Assembly: GCA_023386345.1 (NCBI GenBank)
Contig: JAEWJT010000015.1
Location: 62,001 to 126,000, forward strand
Direction: 5' to 3'
Source of the DNA: Bacillota bacterium
GTDB taxonomy: Bacteria > Bacillota > Clostridia > Tissierellales > Sedimentibacteraceae
DNA length: 64,000 bases
The notes beneath the pieces were generated by a model, which was given only the letters and a program-made list of their open reading frames with translations, searched no databases and was not told the DNA's origin. Of the stretch, positions 16,387-25,360 are shown piece by piece; the first letter of the stretch is position 1, and every line of letters starts with the position of its first letter. The translations under genes and the position numbers were made by a program.

Positions 16387-17410
16387 TCCCTCTTACGCCC
16401 CCTTTCTGATTTTCATACTCTTCATTTTTAGGAGCGTCTTTATGTAGTAACCAGCACATCGTTTTATGCTTTTCATCTTCATCTGAAAAATATGGTGGCT
16501 GTTCCTGAGCACATATACGCATTGCGTAATTACATCGTGCATAAAACGGACATCCTGTAGGTGGCTTTAACAAGTCTGGTGGTGTTCCATGTATTGGTAC
16601 TAATCTTACCTTTTCTTCTGAATCTATTTTTGGTATAGATTTTAATAATCCCATAGTATAAGGATGTCTAGGAGAATAGAATATATCTCTCTTAGTACCC
16701 TGCTCCATTATTAGACCACCATACATAACTATAATTCTTGAACATACATCAGATACAACCCCTAAATCATGGGTAATAAGAATTGTAGAAGTATTTAATT
16801 TATTATTTAATTCCTTCATAAGATTTAATATCTGCGCTTGTATAGTTACATCAAGTGCAGTTGTAGGTTCATCAGCAATCAACAAATCTGGTTCACAGGA
16901 CAATGCCATAGCAATCATGGCTCTTTGCCTCATACCTCCACTATACTCATGTGGATAGCTTTTAATTCTTTTTTCCGGATCAGGAATACCTACAAGTTTA
17001 AGCATCTCAATTGATTTATTAAATGCGTCTTTTCTTGATAATTTCTGATGTTTAAGTATAGACTCTGAAATCTGATCTCCTACTGTGTAAACCGGATTTA
17101 ATGCTGTCATAGGATCTTGAAAAATCATCGCTATTTCATTTCCTCTAATACTCATCATTTCTTTATTAGATTTATTTGACAAGTCCCTTTTTTTAAATAA
17201 AATTTCTCCCCCAATAATTTTTCCGGGATGTTGCAATAATTTCATTATTGAAAGAGAAGTAACACTTTTTCCACTTCCACTTTCACCAACTATTCCTATT
17301 GCCTCTGATTTATCAACGTGAAAGCTAATACCTCTTATAGCTTTTACCTCTCCTAAATGTGTAAAAAAAGATGTTCTTAAATTTTTAACTTCTAATAATT
17401 TATCTGCCAT
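16376..17410 (-). CDS. oppD: Oligopeptide ABC transporter ATP-binding protein OppD
   Basis: An ATPase of about 344 residues with Walker A GESGSGKS (near 40), signature YSGGMRQRAMIAMAL (near 157) and Walker B LLIADEPTTALDVT. A C-terminal oligopeptide-transporter domain carries TGCPFYARCNYAMRIC. A GTG three codons upstream is in frame, but it lies inside the ribosome site GAGGTGGAG, so the ATG at 17410 is preferred. Third gene of the operon, 16 bases after oppC. Confidence 0.93.
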   Translation of the reverse strand: MADKLLEVKNLRTSFFTHLGEVKAIRGISFHVDKSEAIGIVGESGSGKSVTSLSIMKLLQHPGKIIGGEILFKKRDLSNKSNKEMMSIRGNEIAMIFQDPMTALNPVYTVGDQISESILKHQKLSRKDAFNKSIEMLKLVGIPDPEKRIKSYPHEYSGGMRQRAMIAMALSCEPDLLIADEPTTALDVTIQAQILNLMKELNNKLNTSTILITHDLGVVSDVCSRIIVMYGGLIMEQGTKRDIFYSPRHPYTMGLLKSIPKIDSEEKVRLVPIHGTPPDLLKPPTGCPFYARCNYAMRICAQEQPPYFSDEDEKHKTMCWLLHKDAPKNEEYENQKGGVRGNVK

Positions 17411-17425
17411 TTTCTCCACCTCTTT

Positions 17426-18667
17426 CTACTTTCTAAGTTTAGGATCTAAAGCATCTCTAAGACCATCACCAAGCAAATTAAATGCGAGTATAGTTATTGA
17501 AATTGCCAAAGCTGGATAAAACAGCTGATAAGGGAATGTTAAAAATGATGACAAGGCATCATTACATAATTTACCCCACGAAGCCATCGGAGCTGAAACC
17601 CCTAATCCAATAAAGCTTAAAAAAGCCTCTGTAAATATCGCACCTGGTATTTGCATTGTTATAGAAACCATAACCGGTCCCATAATATTTGGTACTAAAT
17701 GTCTAGCAATAATTCTATTGCTAGATGCACCTAATGTCTGTGCTGCTAAAATAAATTCTTGTTCCTTCAAGCTAAGAACCTGACCACGTACAAGCCTTGC
17801 CATCCCCAGCCAATACACAGCACTTATTACAATTATAATGGTAAGCAATCCTCCATTACTATCCATTGCTACTGAAAGCAAAATAACATATAGCATAAGT
17901 GGTATAGCACTGATTGTATCAACTATTCTCATCATTATATCGTCAACTCTACCACCAATATATCCAGATATAGCTCCATATGAAACACCTATCAAAAAGT
18001 TCATTATTGCTGCTACAATGCCTACTATCAACGATATCCTTGCACCGTATATAACACGAATAAACAAGTCTCTACCTAATGAGTCTGTTCCTAATATGTA
18101 GTCTTTATTTCTCACTTTAAAGCTCTCAGTTAACTCGTTGCCATTTTGATACGCTTTAAATTTTGGAGCATTCTGCAACTCTTTTTCAAGCTTTTTAATA
18201 TCTATAGAAGCATCCTTCCGAGCTCTTATTCTTAATTCTATTAGCTCTTTATTGGCATTATAACCTGGGTTATAATCAACAAGAATATGATTTCCTCCTA
18301 TATTATATTCACGAGTTCGATTTATATCATCTTCATCAGTCAACTCGCCTATTTTTAAAAGCTTACCATCTTTTGTAACTTCTATTACTTTGTATTCACT
18401 TTTTATATGTATATAATTTCCATCGCCTAAGTCATAAATTTTAAAGCTAGGAGGAATATTGGAAAAATCAAGAATTTGATCTGAATACTTAAATTTCCAA
18501 AAAAACGGAACAAAGATTGAAGCTAATATTATTAAAATAATTATTATTAGAGAAACTATGGCTACCTTATTCCCTTTTAATCTTCGCCACGCATCTTGCC
18601 AATATGTAAGGCTGGGTCTTTCAACTTTTTCTGCATCTTTTAATGAAACATCTAACTTTTCCCACAT
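17426..18667 (-). CDS. oppC: Oligopeptide ABC transporter permease OppC with a long extracytoplasmic insertion
   Basis: The 413-residue permease has the BPD_transp_1 fold and the OppC N-terminal segment (SLTYWQDAWRRLKGNKVAIV). It includes the signature LGTDSLGRDLFIRVIYGARIS and the EAA-type loop AAQTLGASSNRIIARHLVPN near residue 300. It is about 100 residues longer than a typical OppC because of a charged insert between the first membrane span and the DSLGRD motif (about residues 62-185), which should lie outside the cell. The ribosome site is AGGAG. It forms the channel with OppB; the spacing to oppB is 11 bases. Confidence 0.9.
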   Translation of the reverse strand: MWEKLDVSLKDAEKVERPSLTYWQDAWRRLKGNKVAIVSLIIIILIILASIFVPFFWKFKYSDQILDFSNIPPSFKIYDLGDGNYIHIKSEYKVIEVTKDGKLLKIGELTDEDDINRTREYNIGGNHILVDYNPGYNANKELIELRIRARKDASIDIKKLEKELQNAPKFKAYQNGNELTESFKVRNKDYILGTDSLGRDLFIRVIYGARISLIVGIVAAIMNFLIGVSYGAISGYIGGRVDDIMMRIVDTISAIPLMLYVILLSVAMDSNGGLLTIIIVISAVYWLGMARLVRGQVLSLKEQEFILAAQTLGASSNRIIARHLVPNIMGPVMVSITMQIPGAIFTEAFLSFIGLGVSAPMASWGKLCNDALSSFLTFPYQLFYPALAISITILAFNLLGDGLRDALDPKLRK

Positions 18668-18678
18668 AAGCTTAGCTC

Positions 18679-19596
18679 CTATTCAAATTTTATACGTGGA
18701 TCTATAATTACATATACTATATCAACAATCAGTACAGCTACAACTAGAAGTATTGCAAAAAATACAGTAATACCCATAATCATAGTATAATCCCTGCTAG
18801 TGATACTAGTTGTAAATAATTGTCCAATTCCAGGAACACCGAAAACCTTTTCAGCTACAAATCCACCTGTTAAAATAGCTGCTATCATTGGTCCTAAATA
18901 TGTTACAATTGGAATTAGGGCATTTCTTAGACCATGTTTTACAATTACAACTCGCTCAGATAAACCTTTTGCTCTTGCTGTTCTAATATAATCCTGCTGT
19001 AAAACCTCAAGCAATGAAGACCTTGTAAGCCTAGTAACATATGACAAGGAAAACACTCCTATTGCTATAGCAGGTCCAATATATCCTAATGGTGAATCAA
19101 GACCAAAAGCTGGAACTAAGGATAACTTTTTACTAAAAATATACAAGTAACCCGTGGCTATAACGAAGCTTGGAAGTGTAGCTCCTAAAGTGGATAGTAC
19201 CATAGCTATCCTATCAAATGCTTTATTTTGCTTTAATGCAGCCATAATTCCTGCCGAAATTCCTACTACAACTATGAACACTGATGCTACTAAACCTATA
19301 TTCATAGATTTTGGAAACCCTGCACCAATTATCTGAGAAACATTTATACCTTTTTTGCTATATGAAACTCCAAAGTCACCTTTTAAAAAATTCCCCATAT
19401 AGATGAAATACTGCTTATAAAGTGGTTTGTCAAATCCATACTTTGCAAATATAGCCTTTTTTACTGTCTCATCCATTGCTCTTTCACTGCTAAATGGATT
19501 GCCCGGTATACTATGCATCATTACAAAAGTAAGTGTCATAATAAACCAAATCGTTATAACTGCTGATATAAATCTCTTGAAAATGTAACGAGCCAT
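18679..19596 (-). CDS. oppB: Oligopeptide ABC transporter permease OppB
   Basis: The 305-residue membrane protein starts with the OppB/DppB motif ARYIFKRFISAVITIWFIMT and has six predicted spans. The EAA loop is DYIRTARAKGLSERVVIVKHGLRNAL in two parts near residue 210, which contacts the ATPases, and PGIGQLF is near the end. It heads the oppBCDFA operon (AAAGGAG before its ATG). The promoter must lie in or near the hom remnant upstream; no clear -35/-10 pair was identified. Confidence 0.92.
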   Translation of the reverse strand: MARYIFKRFISAVITIWFIMTLTFVMMHSIPGNPFSSERAMDETVKKAIFAKYGFDKPLYKQYFIYMGNFLKGDFGVSYSKKGINVSQIIGAGFPKSMNIGLVASVFIVVVGISAGIMAALKQNKAFDRIAMVLSTLGATLPSFVIATGYLYIFSKKLSLVPAFGLDSPLGYIGPAIAIGVFSLSYVTRLTRSSLLEVLQQDYIRTARAKGLSERVVIVKHGLRNALIPIVTYLGPMIAAILTGGFVAEKVFGVPGIGQLFTTSITSRDYTMIMGITVFFAILLVVAVLIVDIVYVIIDPRIKFE

Positions 19597-19610
19597 TTTT
19601 TCTCCTTTCT

Positions 19611-19721
19611 CTAATAATTTATTTTATACAAATTTTCTTTTGCTATTTTAATTAAAATATAGTTTGAAGTAGCGTCAATTATACCTGAAATTTTATAAAC
19701 ATTATTTAATGCTAATCTATA
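19611..19721 (-). pseudogene. Remnant of a second homoserine dehydrogenase gene
   Basis: On the minus strand a short open stretch reads NNVYKISGIIDATSNYILIK and ends at TAG (19611). It matches NNIYKVSGIINGTTNYILTK of the intact hom gene about 1.7 kb away (near 21380), and the DNA itself is visibly similar over about 70 bases. Stops flank it and there is no start. It is therefore a decayed fragment of a duplicated or older hom gene. It lies between the methionine operon terminator and oppB, overlapping the likely opp promoter region. Confidence 0.75.
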
Positions 19722-19782
19722 ATCAGTTTACATCAATATATTGAACAACTTTAAAATTTAATGCTTAATATTTTGAATATAA

Positions 19783-19810
19783 AAAACCTCACTGTCACAA
19801 GTGAGGTTTT
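19783..19810 (-). terminator. Methionine operon terminator
   Basis: AAAACCTCACT (19783-19793) pairs perfectly with AGTGAGGTTTT (19800-19810). On the minus strand this is a classic intrinsic terminator 20 bases after the asd stop. Its stem is nearly the same as that of the SAM riboswitch terminator at the head of the operon. Confidence 0.9.
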
Positions 19811-19829
19811 AAAATTTTTATTTTTTTAT

Positions 19830-20903
19830 TTATACATAGTTTAATGCCTTCAAGGTTTCAGCTACTAATAGCGAGCCACCTGCTGCACCTCTTAGTGTAT
19901 TGTGGGATAAGCATACGAACTTGTAATCAAAAATCGTATCTTCTCTTAACCTGCCAATAACTACCGACATACCTTTGTTCAAATCTGCGTCCAACTTTGG
20001 TTGCGGTCTGTTTTCCTCATCCATATAAATTAAAAATTTGTCAGGTGACATAGGCAAGTTTAGCTTTTTAATTGGAGAAATATAATTATTCCATTTTTCT
20101 AAAATCTGTTCTTTAGTAGGTTTATTTTTAAATTTTACTGCAACAGTTGCCATGTGACCGTCTTCTACACCAACTCTTAAGCATTGAGCGCTAATTATTG
20201 GATTTATAGCTTTTTCTATGTGCCCATCAACTATATTTCCCCAAATTTTAAGAGGCTCTTGTTCACTTTTTTCTTCCTCTCCATTAATAAATGGTATGAC
20301 ATTTTCCCTAATTTCCTCACATTCATCAAGCTTTTTCCCACTGCCTGATATTGCTTGATAGGTACTTACCATAACAAGCTCAGGTTCAAACTCCTTTAAC
20401 GCTTCAAGGGCAGGAATATAGCTTTGTATAGAGCAATTTGGTTTAGTAACAATAAAGCCCTTCTTGGTATTTAGTCTTTTTCTTTGACTATCAATAATTT
20501 TAAGATGTTCTAGATTTATTTCAGGTATAATCATAGGAACATCCTGTGTCCATCTGTTAGCAGAATTATTAGAAACTACAATAACTTCATGCTTTGCATA
20601 ACTCTCCTCAATCTCTATAATTGATTTTTTGTCAAGGTCAATAGCACAAAGCACCATATCAACCTCAGGAGCAATATGTTCAACATCACTTACATCATAA
20701 ACAATCATATCTCTAGCATAGTCAGGTATTTCACTTTCCATTTTCCATCTGTTATTTACAGCATCAGAGTATTTTTTCCCTTTAGATGACGGACTAGCTG
20801 CTAAAATTTTAACATCAAAAAAAGGGTGATTATCTAAAAGCGTAATAAATCTTTGGCCAACCATTCCTGTCGCACCAAGAATAGCAATATTAGTTTTCTC
20901 CAA
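19830..20903 (-). CDS. asd: Aspartate-semialdehyde dehydrogenase
   Basis: The 357-residue NADP enzyme reduces aspartyl-phosphate to aspartate semialdehyde, the second step towards homoserine. The nucleotide motif is AILGATGMVGQRF (about 7-19), the catalytic Cys lies in KPNCSIQ (about 155), and DGHMATVAV is conserved near 245. It resembles the archaeal/fungal-type Asd branch. Translation starts at TTG: AAGG lies seven bases before it, and the hom stop codon lies within that spacing, so the two genes are coupled. It is the last gene of the operon, with a terminator behind. Confidence 0.9.
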   Translation of the reverse strand: MEKTNIAILGATGMVGQRFITLLDNHPFFDVKILAASPSSKGKKYSDAVNNRWKMESEIPDYARDMIVYDVSDVEHIAPEVDMVLCAIDLDKKSIIEIEESYAKHEVIVVSNNSANRWTQDVPMIIPEINLEHLKIIDSQRKRLNTKKGFIVTKPNCSIQSYIPALEALKEFEPELVMVSTYQAISGSGKKLDECEEIRENVIPFINGEEEKSEQEPLKIWGNIVDGHIEKAINPIISAQCLRVGVEDGHMATVAVKFKNKPTKEQILEKWNNYISPIKKLNLPMSPDKFLIYMDEENRPQPKLDADLNKGMSVVIGRLREDTIFDYKFVCLSHNTLRGAAGGSLLVAETLKALNYV

Positions 20904-20904
20904 G

Positions 20905-21885
20905 CTAAAACCTTCTTTCTATAATATTTAGAATATCACCTATAACAGCACTTGCAGTAGGTTCTGAGCCTGCTCCTTGCCCCTCCAATAAAATTCTGCC
21001 AGCCTTATCGCAATATAGATAAACTGCATTAGTAGCATTGTCTACAAAGGCTAAAGGATCAGACAATGGTATTTCTTTAGGACCAACGCTTAAGCTTAAT
21101 TTTCCGTTAGCAAACTCACTTTCAGCAATATATTTTATAACGTGGTTTTTGATTTTCGCATTTTTGATATCATCAGCAGTAATATTTTTTAATGTATTTC
21201 TTTCAATATTATCAAGATTAACATTTACATTATATGCTAAGTTAGATAATATTGCTATTTTGTACATTGCATCAAAACCGTCAATATCTGATGTAGGGTC
21301 TGCCTCAGCAAAGCCTAAATTTTGTGCTTGAAGAAGAGCTTCGTCGAAGCTTAACCCTTCCTTTGTCATTTTAGTTAAAATATAGTTTGTAGTACCGTTA
21401 ATTATACCTGATACTTTGTAAATGTTATTTGCAGTTAAGCTATCTTCAATAACTCTAATGACAGGTATAGTTCCAGCAACACTTGCTTCATACAAAAATG
21501 ATACATTGTTTTCTTTAGCGCATAAGCCAATTTTTTCACCATTATATGCTATTGCCATTTTATTAGCAGAAACTACGTGCTTTTTTCTTTTTAATGACTC
21601 TAAAATATAGTTTGTTGCAATGTCTTTACCACCAATCAATTCAACAACTATATTAATACTATCATCATTAATTATATCATTAAAATCATCTGTTATAATA
21701 TTCTGGTCTATATCCTTGTGTTTGGATAAATTTTTTACAAGAATTTTTCTTATATTAATTTTTACGTTCTTTCTCGTTTTGTTAAAAAGTCTCTTTTCGA
21801 TAAGCTCTCCATTGTCATGCAGTATATTTCTTACTCCGCTTCCAACAGTTCCAAGCCCTAAGAGCGCTATGTTTATTGAATTCAT
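20905..21885 (-). CDS. hom: Homoserine dehydrogenase lacking the ACT domain
   Basis: The 326-residue enzyme reduces aspartate semialdehyde to homoserine. It shows the Rossmann motif ALLGLGTVGSGVRNIL at the start, SANKMAIA near 108, SGIINGTTNYIL near 155 and GFAEADPTSDIDGFDA near 190. It ends at EGQGAGSEPTASAVIGDI plus a few residues, which is where the catalytic part normally ends. The C-terminal ACT domain of 400-plus residue bacterial enzymes, responsible for threonine feedback, is absent. The ribosome site is weak; the gene lies 134 bases after the fusion gene and two bases before asd. Confidence 0.92.
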   Translation of the reverse strand: MNSINIALLGLGTVGSGVRNILHDNGELIEKRLFNKTRKNVKINIRKILVKNLSKHKDIDQNIITDDFNDIINDDSINIVVELIGGKDIATNYILESLKRKKHVVSANKMAIAYNGEKIGLCAKENNVSFLYEASVAGTIPVIRVIEDSLTANNIYKVSGIINGTTNYILTKMTKEGLSFDEALLQAQNLGFAEADPTSDIDGFDAMYKIAILSNLAYNVNVNLDNIERNTLKNITADDIKNAKIKNHVIKYIAESEFANGKLSLSVGPKEIPLSDPLAFVDNATNAVYLYCDKAGRILLEGQGAGSEPTASAVIGDILNIIERRF

Positions 21886-22019
21886 AATTATTCTTTTGCA
21901 CCTATTGAACTAAACATCATATGAGCTTAGTGCATATCCTCTCTTAACTCATTGTTTTTTAATCTTAGCTATTAAATTTTCCTTAGTTTTTTTATTTATA
22001 CAAATACTCAATAAATTTT

Positions 22020-23819
22020 TTACGATTTTTTAATAAAAGTTCCTCTTAATTCAGGACTATTTGTATTTTTAACATTTATAGGAATATTACCCTCCTCAAC
22101 AAGCTTTATTGCATCAGGGTGATATACCTGCGCTCCATTGTTAGTCATTTTGTGCAATTCTTCATAAGTCATTGTGTCAATAGTTATAGCATCTTTATTT
22201 TTTCGTGGGTCATCAGTCATTATACCATTTACATCAGTCCAGTTTTCGTATAAATCAGCCCCAATTGCATGGGCAAGTATTGAACCGGTTATATCTGAGC
22301 CACCACGTTTAAACGTTCTAATATTCCCATGAGAGTCGATGCCATAAAATCCAGGAACAACAACTTTTTCGTCCTTAGAAATTTTATTTTTTATAGCTAA
22401 AAATGTTTTTTCTTCATCTAATTCATCATTATCTTTAAAGTATATCAGCTCTTTTGCATCAATGAACTCATAATCAAGATACTCAGACATGATAATAGCA
22501 TTTAGATATTCACCTCTTGATAATATAAAGTCCTTATCAGTAGAATTTTTTATTTCATTTTTAACTTTTTTAAGTTCTTCTTTTATTTTATCGCTTATAT
22601 TTAACTCATAGCACAGTTCAGTAAATCTATTTTCTATCAAGTTTAGGATAGTTTCTATTTGTTTTTCAACACTGTCTCTCTGATGAATTAATTCAAGCTC
22701 TTTTTTTATTAATTCTTGTTTTTTTGTTTGCAATTCATAACAATTAACTAAGATGTCCGTTATTTTTGTATCATCGTCATTTCTTTTGCCGGGTGCTGAA
22801 ACTACTATATGCTTTCTGTCTGATTCAGACAGTATAATATTTTTAACCTTATTGAATTGACCTGCGTCTGATAAAGAGCTTCCGCCAAATTTTGAAACTA
22901 TTTTTTTTGATATACTATTTATATCGTATGGGGTACTTTGATAAACGCAATAGTTTAGCCAATTGGAAAACATTAAGTTCCCACACGATTTCCACCTTTG
23001 AATAATTCTTTCGCTAGGATTATCATTTGTATAATAATTTAACGGAATATTTGTATTTAAACCCTCATTTATATCCCTCTTGTATTCCTTATCAAGAGTA
23101 TCTATGTCATATTCAACGTGTCCCGTAACAAATATAAATCTGTTATCCTTACTAGCTGATAGATGTACACCCACATCATCAGACTCGGCAAGGATGATTA
23201 AATCATCAACCTTGCCCATATCTTCTTTTTTGTTATATGTGTAGCGTGATTGTGGTGCGTAGAAAAAATCATCAAATCCTCTTGTTAATACGCTTTCTCC
23301 CACTACCTCAAACTTAAATATACCAAATAGCTTTTTATCCATTGTAAACTTTGGTATTCCATAAAAATGGTATAGTGCAGCCTGACTTGCCCAGCAGATA
23401 AACATCGTTGAATAAACATTTTCTTTAGCATAGTCCATAATTTGGACAAGCTCATCCCAATATTTAACATTGCCAAAGTCCATCTTTTCAACAGGTGCGC
23501 CTGTTATTATCATACCATCATATTTTGTGTTTTTTATATCATCAAAAGTCTTATAAAATTTACTCAAATATTCTTCGCTTGTGTTTTTTGATGTATATGA
23601 TTTTGTCCTTATTAAATCAATCTCTACTTGTAAAGCTGTGTTGGACAACATCCTAAAAAGTTGAGTTTCTGTCACTTCTTTAGTGGGCATAAGATTTACT
23701 ATGGCTATCCTTAATGGTCTAATATCCTGAGATTTCGCCCTTGACTCGTTTATAATAAATACATTTTCTTTAGATAATATATTATATGCTGGTAAATCCT
23801 TTGGTATAATTAAAGGCAT
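22020..23819 (-). CDS. Fusion of homoserine O-acetyltransferase (MetA) and aspartokinase
   Basis: One uninterrupted 599-residue frame. Residues 1 to about 300 are a complete MetA: NLMPTK near 42, catalytic Cys142 in FICWASQAA, and GHVEYD (His234, Glu236). Glu111 stands where acetyl-CoA-using enzymes have Glu and succinyl-CoA enzymes Gly. Residues 306-599 are an aspartokinase catalytic domain with KFGGSSL, VVSAPGK, FKRGGSD and YENWTDVNGIMTDDPR; it ends at NSPELRGTFI, exactly where ACT regulatory domains normally begin, so none is present. The first enzyme of the aspartate pathway is thus tied to the first committed methionine enzyme. It is the second gene of a SAM-riboswitch operon, 16 bases after metY. 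I know no standard symbol for this fusion. Confidence 0.9.
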   Translation of the reverse strand: MPLIIPKDLPAYNILSKENVFIINESRAKSQDIRPLRIAIVNLMPTKEVTETQLFRMLSNTALQVEIDLIRTKSYTSKNTSEEYLSKFYKTFDDIKNTKYDGMIITGAPVEKMDFGNVKYWDELVQIMDYAKENVYSTMFICWASQAALYHFYGIPKFTMDKKLFGIFKFEVVGESVLTRGFDDFFYAPQSRYTYNKKEDMGKVDDLIILAESDDVGVHLSASKDNRFIFVTGHVEYDIDTLDKEYKRDINEGLNTNIPLNYYTNDNPSERIIQRWKSCGNLMFSNWLNYCVYQSTPYDINSISKKIVSKFGGSSLSDAGQFNKVKNIILSESDRKHIVVSAPGKRNDDDTKITDILVNCYELQTKKQELIKKELELIHQRDSVEKQIETILNLIENRFTELCYELNISDKIKEELKKVKNEIKNSTDKDFILSRGEYLNAIIMSEYLDYEFIDAKELIYFKDNDELDEEKTFLAIKNKISKDEKVVVPGFYGIDSHGNIRTFKRGGSDITGSILAHAIGADLYENWTDVNGIMTDDPRKNKDAITIDTMTYEELHKMTNNGAQVYHPDAIKLVEEGNIPINVKNTNSPELRGTFIKKS

Positions 23820-23835
23820 TTATATCACTCACTTT

Positions 23836-25116
23836 CTAGTTTAACTTATCAAGAGATTGTGCAATATCAGCCTTTATATCTTCTATTGCTTCTATCCCAA
23901 CTGAAAATCTTATCATTTCAGGTCTTACGCCTGCTTGTATCTGCTGTTCTTCACTTAACTGTCTATGTGTCATGCTTGCAGGATGTAAAACGTGTGTTCT
24001 TATATCTCCAACATGAACAACTAAGGTAGCCAATTCAAGATTGTCAATAAATTTTTTACCTGCCTCTACGCCACCCTTAACACCAAAGGATATAATTCCA
24101 CTTCCACCTTTAGGCAAATATTTTTTTGCTAGGCTGTAGCTTTTACTGCTTTCTAAATGAGGGTAGTTAATCCAAGCAACATTCGGATGATTTTCAAGAA
24201 ATTTTGCCACCTCAAGTGCGTTTTCACTGTGTCGCTGCATTCTTAATGCTAGTGTTTCAACACCTAAATTAGTTAGGAAAGCATTAAATGGACTCATTGT
24301 ATTTCCAATATCTCTTAAAAATGCAACTCTTAATTTAGCTATATAAGCAGCTTGCCCGAATTTCTCTGTATAACTTAATCCATGATAGCTTGGGTCTGGA
24401 TTTGTTAATTCAGGGAAATTTCCATTATTCCAATTGAATTTACCACTGTCAATTACAATTCCTCCAACACTTGTGGCATGACCATCTATATATTTTGTAG
24501 TTGAATGTGTGACTATATCTGCTCCAAATTCGATAGGTCTGCATAGAAATGGGGTTGCAAATGTATTGTCAATAATTAATGGAATGTTATGCTCATGTGC
24601 AACTTGTGCAATTTTTTCTATGTCAAGAACATCCACACCCGGATTACCTATAGTTTCTCCAAATATAAGTCTTGTATTAGGTCTAATAGCATTTTTAATT
24701 TCAGATGATGTCGAATTTATATCTACAAATGATACCTCAATACCAAGCTTCTTGAATGTTGAGGTAAACAATGTGTATGTACCTCCGTACAGGTTGCTCA
24801 TAGCAAGAACATGCTGTCCGCACTGGCATATTGTTAAGATTGCAAGCAAAGTTGCAGATTGACCCGATGATGTACAAACAGCGCCTATACCACCCTCCAT
24901 AACTGATAGCTTTTTTTCAAGTGCGTCAACAGTAGGGTTGCTTATTCTAGAATACATATGTCCCTCTGCCTCAAGGTCAAACAATTTACCGACTTCATCA
25001 GCACTATCATATTTATACGTAGTGGATTGATATAAAGGTAAAATTCTTGGTTCTCCATTTTTAGGCTTGTAGCCTTCCTGTATACACAGTGTTTCTTGTT
25101 GATAATTTTTAGTCAT
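23836..25116 (-). CDS. metY: O-acetylhomoserine sulfhydrylase (aminocarboxypropyltransferase)
   Basis: A 426-residue PLP enzyme of the Cys/Met metabolism family that makes homocysteine from O-acetylhomoserine and sulfide. Conserved segments include YSRISNPTVDALEKK near 55, the SGQSAT motif near 83, and the PLP-lysine region VTHSTTKYIDGHATSVGG near 205. Length above 420 and the YSRI-NPT form fit MetY rather than MetB. It agrees with the acetyl specificity predicted for the MetA domain encoded next. It is the first gene after the SAM-I riboswitch, with AAAGGAG before its ATG. Confidence 0.93.
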   Translation of the reverse strand: MTKNYQQETLCIQEGYKPKNGEPRILPLYQSTTYKYDSADEVGKLFDLEAEGHMYSRISNPTVDALEKKLSVMEGGIGAVCTSSGQSATLLAILTICQCGQHVLAMSNLYGGTYTLFTSTFKKLGIEVSFVDINSTSSEIKNAIRPNTRLIFGETIGNPGVDVLDIEKIAQVAHEHNIPLIIDNTFATPFLCRPIEFGADIVTHSTTKYIDGHATSVGGIVIDSGKFNWNNGNFPELTNPDPSYHGLSYTEKFGQAAYIAKLRVAFLRDIGNTMSPFNAFLTNLGVETLALRMQRHSENALEVAKFLENHPNVAWINYPHLESSKSYSLAKKYLPKGGSGIISFGVKGGVEAGKKFIDNLELATLVVHVGDIRTHVLHPASMTHRQLSEEQQIQAGVRPEMIRFSVGIEAIEDIKADIAQSLDKLN

Positions 25117-25180
25117 GATACGTCTCCTTTAATTTTAATAAATTTTGAATTAAAGTGAGGCTAATATTTTAAGTATTAAA

Positions 25181-25335
25181 AAAACCTCACTATATAAGTG
25201 AGGCTGTAACATGCATTTTACTTAACCACCACTTATCTTTCAGATATATAATCTGCTGGAATTAGCACTCGGCTTAAAAAAGCTTTTGCTGGGTTTCATA
25301 GGGCCAGTCCCTCAACCACTCTTGATAAACAGTTT
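25181..25335 (-). ncRNA. SAM-I riboswitch (S-box) of the methionine operon
   Basis: The minus strand shows the conserved S-box elements in order: TATCAAGAG, GGTTGAGGGACTGGCCCTAT, GAAACCC, then GCAA...AGC and GGTGCTAATTCC-like AGTGCTAATTCCAGC. A terminator CCTCACT-TATAT-AGTGAGG (25185-25203) with seven T follows. SAM binding should favour the terminator and shut off metY, the metA-aspartokinase fusion, hom and asd together. A second copy of AGTGAGGCT at 25154-25162 could compete for the terminator arm. Confidence 0.95.
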
Positions 25336-25360
25336 AATATATTAAATTCTATTTCTTCGT

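Noticed and set aside
22890..22920. MetA and aspartokinase as two overlapping or frameshifted genes
   Set aside because: The frame is continuous, MetA is complete and the kinase begins directly with its normal first strand; no internal ribosome site or start precedes it.
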